From positions 1 through 19,153 of the forward strand of contig JBBRLA010000080.1 of assembly GCA_038231615.1 (NCBI GenBank): a DNA stretch of 19,153 nt, given 5' to 3'. The notes beneath the pieces were generated by a model. That model ran no database searches and was not told where the DNA came from. It saw nothing but the letters and a program-made list of their open reading frames with translations. Below, in pieces: positions 7,908 to 14,339 of this stretch (its first letter is position 1; every line of letters begins with the position of its first letter). A program made the translations under genes and the position numbers. This stretch comes from JBBRLA01 sp038231615 (GTDB taxonomy: Bacteria; Myxococcota_A; Polyangia; Palsa-1104; JAEUJZ01).

Positions 7908-8518
7908 CACTGCTCCTTCTTCTTTACTTCGTCGTCGGAGAACTCGACCTTGCCGGAATAATGCGGCCCCTCGCCACGGAGGATGACTTGCCCCGAGGCG
8001 ATGATCTTTCGCGCGCTCTCGATGGCAAACATATACTTCTTGTTCATCTCCAGGTCTTCTTTGTCGAGTTCGACCCCGGAGTTATTGAAGAGCACCCGGT
8101 CGCCCTTGCGCCCAAGGAACGCCTCCCAGGAACCCTTCTTCAGCCTGGCCCCGCCGGTGATGTCGTAGATGACGAAGTTGACCTGTACGTCGTTCACCGG
8201 CTGAGCGAAGAACGCGGCGTAGTAGACCTGGGTCTTGCCCGTCTTCTTGTCATAGAAGATGGAAGATTTGTTCAGGCTCTTGATCTTGGACGCATACGCC
8301 CCGGCGGAGGTCCAGCTCGTCGGGAAAGGGTGGTCGCTGATGATGAGCTGTCCCTTGAGGATGTCCTCGGGCTGGGTGCCCTTGGCCTGGGCGGCGCCGA
8401 GGTGCGCAAGGAAGAGGACCAGCGCGAGGCCCGCAAGGACGCTCGATGAACCGCGGCGCCTGTGGCGCTTAGCGAGCAACAGGCTGCGAGATGATACGAC
8501 GGACGAACTTTGGGGCAT
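7907..8518 (-). CDS. Small exported protein of unknown function
   Basis: A 203-residue protein I do not recognise as a named family. It has a long basic N-region (KRHRRR), a hydrophobic core (SVLAGLALVLFLAHLG) and a likely signal peptidase site after AQA. The mature part is Lys-rich with alternating hydrophobic residues (TQVYYAAFFAQPVNDVQVNF, VNFVIYDITG, GQVILRGEG), suggesting a beta-sandwich. The charged tail is DDEVKKKEQ. No cysteine or catalytic motif stands out. ATG 8518 is preferred to GTG 8527 because AAGGAG lies 8 nt upstream of the ATG. It is the first gene of a coupled trio with the HEAT protein and the propeller/HEAT lipoprotein. The DUF2520 gene ends 55 nt upstream, so it may be cotranscribed with it or have its own promoter. 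Confidence 0.8.
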   Translation of the reverse strand: MPQSSSVVSSRSLLLAKRHRRRGSSSVLAGLALVLFLAHLGAAQAKGTQPEDILKGQLIISDHPFPTSWTSAGAYASKIKSLNKSSIFYDKKTGKTQVYYAAFFAQPVNDVQVNFVIYDITGGARLKKGSWEAFLGRKGDRVLFNNSGVELDKEDLEMNKKYMFAIESARKIIASGQVILRGEGPHYSGKVEFSDDEVKKKEQ

Positions 8519-8573
8519 GCAGATCACTCCTTGCTCGGCAGAGAGGGCCCGGTGAGGCTACGACACCTGCCGG

Positions 8574-9527
8574 TCAGGATTCAACGGAGATGAGTGGGGT
8601 CTCGATGGGCCGGGTCGGGTCTTGATGTGGTCCGACCGCGGCGGCAGTTCCCGCCATGTGGGCGATTCGGGCCAGCGCCTGGAGATCGGCGGCCCCCTTG
8701 GCCTCCGCCAGCCTCAGGACCGTGGGCAAGAGCGCCCGATAGAGACGGTCCGCCTCTGCGCTGGCGGCGGGCAGGGCCTGGAGGTGTCGCGACACCGTTT
8801 CGACGTCTCCCCGAGCGATGGGCCCGGTCAAGGCAGCCGGCAGCCCCACCACGGCCACGTTGGTCGCCACCGACCCGCAGAGCGATGCCAGCGCCTGCTC
8901 GGCATGACGCCGGTCAAGACCAATCGACTGCAGCACCCCCACCGCGACGTCCAGCAGGGCGGCCACATGCCCGGAGCAAAGCGCGGCGGCGGCGTGATAC
9001 GCCCCGAGTTGCTCCGGTTCAAGGGGCAAAGGATGACCGCCAACCGCCAGCGCAAGACGTTCCGCGGTGGCCAACCCCACCGGATCGCCGCAGATCGCCA
9101 TCACTGTGCCGGTCAGGTCCGCGGTGGCCACATCCTGGCTGGACAGGGAACGGAGGGGGTGGAGCAAGCCGCAGCCGGCCACCTGCCCGCGCAGCTCGGA
9201 GAACACCGCCAGGGGAGGGATCGCCCCGGCGCAGTGGAGCAAGACCGTCCGCGGCCCCGCGGCGCCATGCTGGACGGCGAAGCGGGCGGCCTGCCCGATG
9301 ACGTCGTCTCGGACCGCGAGAATGACCACGGCCGGGGTCTGCGGCGGCTCGCCCTCCTGCCACAGCGGGCCCCGGGAGCGCGACCAGTGGTGCAGGGCGA
9401 AGCCCGCCCGGGACAGCCCCGCGGCCAACGCGTGCCCCACCGGGCCAGCGCCGACCACCAGAATGAACTCCGATCGTTCGCCTGGCGTGGAGCGCCCCAG
9501 TGAGGGTTCAGTCATGGATTTTATCAT
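8574..9527 (-). CDS. Rossmann-fold and DUF2520 domain protein
   Basis: A 317-residue predicted dinucleotide-binding protein. The N-terminal Rossmann fold shows ILVVGAGPVGHAL (GAGPVG at 26-31), then VVILAVRDDVI and LLHCAGAIPPLAVFSELRG, followed by LLHPLRSLSS. The rest (about 165-300) is helical and fits DUF2520, the C-terminal domain of 6PGDH-like fold that accompanies this Rossmann domain in many bacteria. Reaction and substrate are unknown. Start: ATG 9527 overlaps the nadD stop as ATGA, favouring coupled translation; ATG 9515 is an alternative. The frame stays open far upstream, but that stretch is antisense-like noise within nadD. Pairing with nadD hints at a cofactor-related role, which is inference. 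Confidence 0.88.
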   Translation of the reverse strand: MIKSMTEPSLGRSTPGERSEFILVVGAGPVGHALAAGLSRAGFALHHWSRSRGPLWQEGEPPQTPAVVILAVRDDVIGQAARFAVQHGAAGPRTVLLHCAGAIPPLAVFSELRGQVAGCGLLHPLRSLSSQDVATADLTGTVMAICGDPVGLATAERLALAVGGHPLPLEPEQLGAYHAAAALCSGHVAALLDVAVGVLQSIGLDRRHAEQALASLCGSVATNVAVVGLPAALTGPIARGDVETVSRHLQALPAASAEADRLYRALLPTVLRLAEAKGAADLQALARIAHMAGTAAAVGPHQDPTRPIETPLISVES

Positions 9528-10096
9528 GGTCTGCCGTCGCCTCCAATTAGGTAAAGGCCGTGCTCGCGGACAAAGGCCAGCACCGACCTCGGCAAAAGCC
9601 CCCACGGCAGCTCGCCCCGCGCCAGCATCGCCCGCACCGCCGTGGAACTGACCGCCGGGATCTCGATCTGGACCTCCGCGGCCTCCGGCCCCTCCATTCC
9701 GGCCCGTCCCACCACCAGGAACGGAATCCGCTGCCGCAGTTCCTCGTAACCGTGCCAGCGCTCCCGCTCCGTGACCAGATCGCCCCCGATCATCAAGATG
9801 AACTGGTGCTCCGGGTGGCGCACCTGCAGCGCCTTCACCGTGACCAGCGTGTAGCTTGGCCCCCCCAGCTCCTCCTCGATGGTGGATACCAGCATCCGCG
9901 GCCCCGCCGCCGCCGCCGCCCGCCGGCACATCTCGACCCGGTGGGCATACGGCGCACTGCGCTTGTCGAAGGGGTGGCGAAAGCAGGGGACCATCCAGAT
10001 CTGGTCGATCTCCCGGGTCTCCAGCACGTAGAGGCAAGCCATCTGATGGGCCACATGGGGGGGATCGAAGCTACCACCATAAAGAGCGATGCGCAT
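9524..10096 (-). CDS. nadD: Nicotinate-nucleotide adenylyltransferase
   Basis: A 190-residue NadD, which adenylates nicotinate mononucleotide to deamido-NAD in cytoplasmic NAD synthesis. Visible motifs are GGSFDPPHVAH (7-17, the nucleotidyltransferase GxFxPxHxxH signature), IGGDLV, and SSTAVR near the C-terminus (the SSTxxR motif). Length fits bacterial NadD. ATG 10096 is chosen because GSF starts right after it and AGGAG lies 4 nt upstream; ATG 10108 is an alternative. The frame is open to 10240, but that extension has no family resemblance. It is the first gene of the minus-strand block and is divergent from the M15-type peptidase gene. I did not see the usual neighbours rsfS or proA. Confidence 0.93.
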   Translation of the reverse strand: MRIALYGGSFDPPHVAHQMACLYVLETREIDQIWMVPCFRHPFDKRSAPYAHRVEMCRRAAAAAGPRMLVSTIEEELGGPSYTLVTVKALQVRHPEHQFILMIGGDLVTERERWHGYEELRQRIPFLVVGRAGMEGPEAAEVQIEIPAVSSTAVRAMLARGELPWGLLPRSVLAFVREHGLYLIGGDGRP

Positions 10097-10102
10097 GGCG
10101 CT

Positions 10103-10115
10103 CCTCATGGTGAGG
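10103..10115 (-). promoter_or_regulatory. Possible small hairpin overlapping the nadD ribosome binding site
   Basis: CCTCA (10103-10107) and TGAGG (10111-10115) are perfect inverted arms around a 3-nt loop. In the minus-strand transcript the 3' arm overlaps the AGGAG Shine-Dalgarno of nadD, so folding could partly hide it. Five base pairs is short and could be chance. Confidence 0.2.
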
Positions 10116-10238
10116 CTGGTGCCTTCTGTTTGCAACTGGGGTGAAGAGTCCCACCGACCCATACTGGGCAAGACTGCGCCTGCGACGGCCACACGCGTCC
10201 CCACAGACCTGGCACAAGGGATGCTCCTACTCCTCATC

Positions 10239-10988
10239 ATGAAGAAGATCCTGATCTCCCTGGTCGCCCCCTGTGCCCTCTTTCTGGTCCACTGCGGCGG
10301 CGAAGAGTTCGCCGGCCCTGAAGAGGACCTCGGCCCCTACGCCGACCGCGTCCCATGGTCCGAGTACATGGCCACCTCGTCGATGAACACCGTTGCCGGC
10401 GGGGCCGCCTCCTCGGCATGTACCACCGCGGCCATCCGCGGGCTCTCCGATCAGATCGTGGCGGAGATGAACTGCCTGCACCCCGGGCTGATGGGCCACC
10501 TCGATCACCTCAATGTTTCCTTCACCAGCGGCGCCGCCCTGCCCTACATGCAGCAGGTCACCCTCGCTTCCATCCAGGCGGCCACCGCCAGCCGGACCCT
10601 GGCGGTGAATTCAACGCTGCGCACCCTGCCCCAGCAGTGGATTCTGAAGCAATGGGCCAACACCGGCCGCTGCGGGGTGCAGATTGCCGCGGCGCCGGGC
10701 CACTCCAACCATGAAAGCGGGCTGGCCTTCGACACCCCGGATTACGCCAGCTGGGAGGGGCCCATGGCCAGCCACAACTTTCGTTGGTTCGGCTCGTCCG
10801 ACCTGGTCCACTTCGATTATGCGCCCGGTGGGGTCAATGCCCAGGGCGTGCTGGCCTTCCAACGCCTGTGGAACCACAACAACCCCCATGACGCCATTGC
10901 CGCCGATGGCGCCTACGGGCCCGCCACCGAAAGTCGGGTGAAGCAGTCCCCCAGGACCGGCTGGTCCGGCACCCAGAGCTGCAACTAA
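10239..10988 (+). CDS. M15-type D-Ala-D-Ala carboxypeptidase-like lipoprotein
   Basis: A 249-residue exported protein resembling VanY/M15 zinc peptidases, which trim peptidoglycan stem peptides. The expected zinc-site pattern is present: GHSNHESGLAFD (H158, D165) and LVHFDY (H191). The last 45 residues (VLAFQRLWNHN, ADGAYGPATESR) look like a peptidoglycan-binding-type repeat. The N-terminus MKKILISLVAPCALFLVHC is a signal peptide with a possible lipobox at C19; histidine just before the cysteine is atypical, so plain secretion is possible. ATG 10239 is chosen on the signal peptide. ATG 10221 would add six hydrophobic residues. Neither has a well-placed Shine-Dalgarno. It is divergent from nadD and probably its own transcription unit. 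Confidence 0.82.
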   Translation: MKKILISLVAPCALFLVHCGGEEFAGPEEDLGPYADRVPWSEYMATSSMNTVAGGAASSACTTAAIRGLSDQIVAEMNCLHPGLMGHLDHLNVSFTSGAALPYMQQVTLASIQAATASRTLAVNSTLRTLPQQWILKQWANTGRCGVQIAAAPGHSNHESGLAFDTPDYASWEGPMASHNFRWFGSSDLVHFDYAPGGVNAQGVLAFQRLWNHNNPHDAIAADGAYGPATESRVKQSPRTGWSGTQSCN

Positions 10989-11042
10989 GCGACGGCGCAC
11001 ACCCCAAAGCCCCCCTTCCCGCCAACAAAAGCGATTAGATCC

Positions 11043-11071
11043 TTCACGCCACACGGATTTGCTGCTAGTCT
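11043..11071 (+). promoter_or_regulatory. Putative sigma70-type promoter for the pseudokinase gene
   Basis: TTCACG (11043-11048) and TAGTCT (11066-11071) are separated by exactly 17 nt. They match the consensus hexamers at four and three positions. TAGTCT resembles TAG-type -10 elements of GC-rich proteobacteria. Transcription would begin near 11078, about 54 nt before the kinase-like start. Confidence 0.35.
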
Positions 11072-11084
11072 AGCGGCGATGATC

Positions 11085-11106
11085 ATTGCGCCCCCTATTG
11101 GGCAAT
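11085..11106. promoter_or_regulatory. Interrupted inverted repeat in the pseudokinase leader
   Basis: ATTGCgCCC (11085-11093) pairs with GGGCAAT (11100-11106) apart from one bulged base. It lies just downstream of the putative promoter and about 25 nt before the start codon. It could be an operator or an RNA hairpin, but there is no further support. Confidence 0.25.
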
Positions 11107-11131
11107 TGGTTGGGTCCGAGCACGGACGGAA

Positions 11132-12460
11132 ATGCGGGAGATGGCTCGCGATCTAGTCGGCAAGGTGGCAGGCGGCTACCGAATCGGTGATGTCCTCAGC
11201 AGGGGCGAGGCAAGCACTGTCTATGAGGCGGAGCACTCCGCCTCCGGGCGTCGCGCGGTAGTCAAGGTGTTCTCCCTGGACCTGCCCCGGGACAAGGGCG
11301 TGGCCGACCGGCTGGTCAGCCAAGTGCGCCGCAGCACCGAGATCAAGCACCCGAACCTGGTCGAGGTCCTAGATGTGGGGATCGTCGATCACAAGGGCAA
11401 GCGCTACCTTTATGTGGTGATGGCGCGCGTGAAAGGCGAGTCGCTGCGCCAGCGGCTTGCGGCGCAACCCGACCGGCCCCTGCCCCTCGCGCTGGCCCTA
11501 CAGATCACCAGCGATGTCGGCGCCGCCTTGAACGCCCTCCATGAGCAGGGAGTGGCCCACGGGGCCCTCGACAGCGGCGCCGTGTTGCTGGGCAAACAGG
11601 ACGCGGGCGAGGACGAAGTCCCCGTGCGGCTGCTCGACCCGGCCGGCGCCATCGTCCAGGCCCATGTGGACGGGGAAGAGCCTCTTCCGGCCAGAAAACA
11701 GGACGATCTCAAGGATCTGGCGGCACTGCTGGAGGAGATGCTCGATCCCGGGCAAGAAGCTCCTGCGGACATGCCGCAGGCCATCCTGCCCTTGCGGCAG
11801 CGCAACCGTGAGGTCCCGGTCCGGGTCGACGCGGCGATCCGCCGGGCGCTGGGCGGGCCGGGACAGGATGCCAAGGAGGGAGAATTCCCCTCGGTGGCCA
11901 GCTTTCTGGCCGCGGTGCTCGGCACCGGCGATACCCTGCCCTTCTCCAGCCGACCCGAAGAGGTGCCCGCCCGGCGATCCGGTGGCATCAGCATGGGCTG
12001 GGTCGTCGGTTTGCTGGCCGTGGCAGGGGGGGTTGGCCTGTGGCTGCATAATCGCGAGCCCGCGGGACCCGTTGCCGTGGCGGTCGACATGGCGCGACCG
12101 GCCTCGACCCCGGATCTGATGGCGATCGCCGACCTGACCAGCGTCGATGGCGCGCAGCGAAGCCCAGTTCCGTCCATCGACCAGGCCGGCGCGAACCGGC
12201 CCGACCTGGCCACTCCTGCTGACCTCGCCAGCCCGGAGACGCAGCAGGTCGCTCCGCCCAAGAAGCGGCCCCACCGCGCCGGCCCGCCAATCCCCCACAT
12301 TCGTGGGCCGATAGATTATAATCCGAACCTAAAGATGACGCCGCTGCCCGAGCCGGCCGCAGCCAAGCCGGCGGGTAACCCGGAAGCACCAAAGGTTAAA
12401 CCGAAGCGTCCGAAACGTACCGGGCCGCCGATTCCATCGTTGCGGCTCTTGCGTCCCTGA
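11132..12460 (+). CDS. Membrane pseudokinase with proline-rich outer tail
   Basis: A 442-residue protein with a kinase fold at about 8-270. The catalytic residues are replaced: HRDLKPxN reads HGALDSGA (143-150), so the catalytic Asp and the Mg-binding Asn are both Ala. DFG reads DPA (169-171), the alpha-C Glu aligns with Q64, and no APE motif is seen. The AVK-type lysine survives (VVKVF, K45), and the glycine loop is degraded (SRGEAS). It should be inactive or nearly so and may act by binding partners. One membrane segment lies at about 288-307. The Pro/Ala-rich extracytoplasmic tail carries RAGPPIPHIR (382-391) and RTGPPIPSLR (429-438). ATG 11132 has a weak Shine-Dalgarno; ATG 11141 is an alternative. 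A secreted TPR-like gene starts 22 nt downstream. Confidence 0.88.
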   Translation: MREMARDLVGKVAGGYRIGDVLSRGEASTVYEAEHSASGRRAVVKVFSLDLPRDKGVADRLVSQVRRSTEIKHPNLVEVLDVGIVDHKGKRYLYVVMARVKGESLRQRLAAQPDRPLPLALALQITSDVGAALNALHEQGVAHGALDSGAVLLGKQDAGEDEVPVRLLDPAGAIVQAHVDGEEPLPARKQDDLKDLAALLEEMLDPGQEAPADMPQAILPLRQRNREVPVRVDAAIRRALGGPGQDAKEGEFPSVASFLAAVLGTGDTLPFSSRPEEVPARRSGGISMGWVVGLLAVAGGVGLWLHNREPAGPVAVAVDMARPASTPDLMAIADLTSVDGAQRSPVPSIDQAGANRPDLATPADLASPETQQVAPPKKRPHRAGPPIPHIRGPIDYNPNLKMTPLPEPAAAKPAGNPEAPKVKPKRPKRTGPPIPSLRLLRP

Positions 12461-12482
12461 GGACTCGAATGAAGGTGATCGA

Positions 12483-13016
12483 GTGAAGCGCCAAGCGTTG
12501 ACCCTGATCTTTGTTGCTGCCGCTTGCGTCTTTCCAGTCGCGCGCGCAAGTGCGCAGGCAGGAGACAAGGCCAAGGGCAAAGCCGCCCCGGGCCCGGCAG
12601 ACGAGCTGGCCCAAAAGGCCGTGGCCGAAGCCGGCAAAGAGAACTATGAGGAGGCCCTTACCCTCTTTCGTGAGGCCTATCGCATCGACCATAGTTCCAG
12701 GTGGCTCTATGACCTGGGCGTGCTCCACGACATGCTCGCCGAATGCGATGACGCCGCCTTCTTCTACCGAGCGGCGCTGTGGGGCAAGGGGGTGCTGCCC
12801 CAGGACCAGGACAAGGTGGACAACCGACTGGGCGTCCTGGAGGACGAATGCCACTTCAAGAAGCGGCACGCCACTCCGGAAGACCGCCACAAGCGGGCCG
12901 GTCGCTACATCGGGAACAAGCTCTGTTTCCTGGCCCAATCCATCCTGACCGGAATTGCCACGCCGGCCGAGAAGAAGCAGATCGACCAGTGTCTCGCCGA
13001 CGACGCTAAGAAGTAA
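12483..13016 (+). CDS. Secreted TPR-like protein
   Basis: A 177-residue exported protein. The signal peptide (MKRQALTLIFVAAACVFP) probably ends after ARASAQA. The core has a TPR-like helix pair pattern: ENYEEALTLFREAYRID (residues about 53-69) followed by RWLYDLGVLHDMLAECDDAA. The C-terminal part contains four cysteines and lysine-rich stretches with no known motif. The start is GTG 12483, with AAGGTG about 7 nt upstream. Only 22 nt separate it from the pseudokinase stop, so the two are likely cotranscribed. It may bind the pseudokinase's outer tail in the periplasm; that is inference from position and localisation only. Confidence 0.82.
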   Translation: MKRQALTLIFVAAACVFPVARASAQAGDKAKGKAAPGPADELAQKAVAEAGKENYEEALTLFREAYRIDHSSRWLYDLGVLHDMLAECDDAAFFYRAALWGKGVLPQDQDKVDNRLGVLEDECHFKKRHATPEDRHKRAGRYIGNKLCFLAQSILTGIATPAEKKQIDQCLADDAKK

Positions 13017-13044
13017 CCTTCCTCAGTCCACCGAATTTGGCCGT

Positions 13045-13950
13045 TCAGTCCCACAACTTCCGCAGCACGCCAGGCGTGTTGGTGATGATGCCGTCCACGC
13101 CGAGCGCGGCCAGCGACGCCACCTCCCGGAGATCATCCACTGTCCAGACGTGGACCGCGTAACCCGCCTTTCGCCAGCGACGCATCGCGACCGCGTCCAC
13201 CAGGGCCGCCTCCGGATGCAGGGCCGCAGGCCGCAACACCCACGCCGGCCAGGCGTCTCGAAGGGGACGCGAGAGCTTCGAGTGGAACAGATAACCCATC
13301 GGCACCCCTGCCGCATGTCTACGAAACCGCAGTAACTGCATCGGATCGAACGACGACACCAGCGTGGTCCCCGGCGTTGCCTCCCCGCGTCCTTCCTCCG
13401 GCCCGTGTGCTTTCGCCGCCCCGCTGCCCGACAATCGCCCGGCCCGGCGCAGCACCTCCGTCACCGCCTCGGCCAGGCCATCGTCCCGAAACAGGCGGAT
13501 GTGCTCTCGGCCCTTGACCTCCGGCGACTTCAGTTCGACGTTCACCAGCGCCGCCGGCCCGAGTTCCTCCAGCACCTCTTCCAGCGTTGGCAGCACCTGC
13601 CCTTGTCCCAGATCGATGCAGCGCAGCACAGAAAGGGGTGTCTCGCGCACCGACAAATCGCGAAGCGCGAAGTGCCGCGGTGGTGTTTCGCTAAGCGCGA
13701 AGGGCCCCGGTGATCTTTCGCTGCCCGGGGCCTTGCTGGCGACCCGGTGCATGTCGTCGTCGTGGATCACCACCACCTCGCCGCTCCCGCAGCGCATGAC
13801 GTCCAGCTCGACCCCATCGGCACCGGCGCGCATCGCTTCGCGGAATGCCAGAATCGTGTTCTCGGGATACTCCGCCGAGGCCCCTCGATGTCCCAGGATC
13901 AGCGGACGTCCCAGACGTCCGCGGGGCAGAAGAAACGCCGGCCTTACCAT
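13045..13950 (-). CDS. Glycerophosphodiester phosphodiesterase family protein
   Basis: A 301-residue GDPD enzyme, which hydrolyses glycerophosphodiesters to glycerol 3-phosphate and an alcohol. The signature is clear: GHRGASAEYPENTILAF (H21, R22, E30), DGVELDV (E48, D50), VVVIHDD (H63), VNVELKSP, and a C-terminal VHVWTVDD with GVDGIITNTP. No signal peptide is seen, so it is likely cytoplasmic (UgpQ-like rather than periplasmic GlpQ-like). About 30 residues after the H63 motif (roughly 73-103) are longer than usual and contain a 10-residue repeat, FALSETPPRH followed by FALRDLSVRE. ATG 13950 overlaps the end of the preceding minus-strand ORF by 7 nt, suggesting coupling. It converges with the secreted TPR gene 28 nt away. 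Confidence 0.92.
   Translation of the reverse strand: MVRPAFLLPRGRLGRPLILGHRGASAEYPENTILAFREAMRAGADGVELDVMRCGSGEVVVIHDDDMHRVASKAPGSERSPGPFALSETPPRHFALRDLSVRETPLSVLRCIDLGQGQVLPTLEEVLEELGPAALVNVELKSPEVKGREHIRLFRDDGLAEAVTEVLRRAGRLSGSGAAKAHGPEEGRGEATPGTTLVSSFDPMQLLRFRRHAAGVPMGYLFHSKLSRPLRDAWPAWVLRPAALHPEAALVDAVAMRRWRKAGYAVHVWTVDDLREVASLAALGVDGIITNTPGVLRKLWD
13655..13720 (-). repeat. 30-bp imperfect tandem repeat inside the GDPD gene
   Basis: AAGCGCGAAG occurs at 13663-13672 and again at 13693-13702, with similar flanks (GTGCCGCGGTG versus GGGCCCCGGTG). The period is 30 bp, or ten codons. It coincides with the apparent insertion between the catalytic H63 motif and the next conserved strand. Confidence 0.65.
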
Positions 13951-14279
13951 TGAGGAACAGTGCCCAGCCGGGCCACATCGCCGGCAATCCCGTGCCGGGC
14001 GAAGGCCGTGGCAAAGCTGTCGCGCTGCGCCCGCAGTTGTGCCGCCGCCGACTCGTACCCATAGCGCAGGCCCTGCCGGCGGGCGGAGAACTTCATGGGA
14101 TTGTATAGGAACATCTCGGTCTCATGCTCCGAGGTCTCAAGGAGCAGGATGTTCACCCCTGACTCCTTGGCTCGCCAGCGCCGCAGCCCCTGATGAAGCC
14201 GGGTCTTGATCGACATCCGCATGGTCTGGTCATACACCGTCAGCCGGCCCTTGTCGCGCAAGTAATGCGCCCTTTTCAT
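13944..14279 (-). CDS. Small ORF, possible C-terminal remnant of a patatin-like protein
   Basis: A 111-residue ORF with protein-like composition and no hydrophobic signal. The stretch NILLLETSEHETEMFLYNPM then KFSARRQGLRYGYESAAAQL resembles, from memory, the last part of patatin-like phospholipases, where an acidic VxLxxPDxxD-type segment is followed by a MxFxNPMxFxxR-type segment and a helix. The catalytic GxSxG and DGG/DGA parts of patatins are absent. Upstream sequence in this frame is antisense to the M16 gene. It may therefore be a truncated gene, or a small protein of its own. ATG 14279 has a weak purine-rich leader (GGTGGCGAG); GTG 14330 is an alternative. It overlaps the GDPD start by 7 nt, and that lipid-phosphodiester neighbour would suit a lipid enzyme. 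Confidence 0.5.
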   Translation of the reverse strand: MKRAHYLRDKGRLTVYDQTMRMSIKTRLHQGLRRWRAKESGVNILLLETSEHETEMFLYNPMKFSARRQGLRYGYESAAAQLRAQRDSFATAFARHGIAGDVARLGTVPQW

Positions 14280-14339
14280 CTCGCCACCCGGGTCGCCTTG
14301 ACGGAGCCCCCCCCGACGCCGTAGGGTCACTGCTTCAAG

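Noticed and set aside
11079..11156. 25-codon leader ORF starting MIIAPPIGQLVG before the pseudokinase
   Set aside because: It is out of frame with the kinase-like gene, lacks a Shine-Dalgarno, and its composition gives no support.
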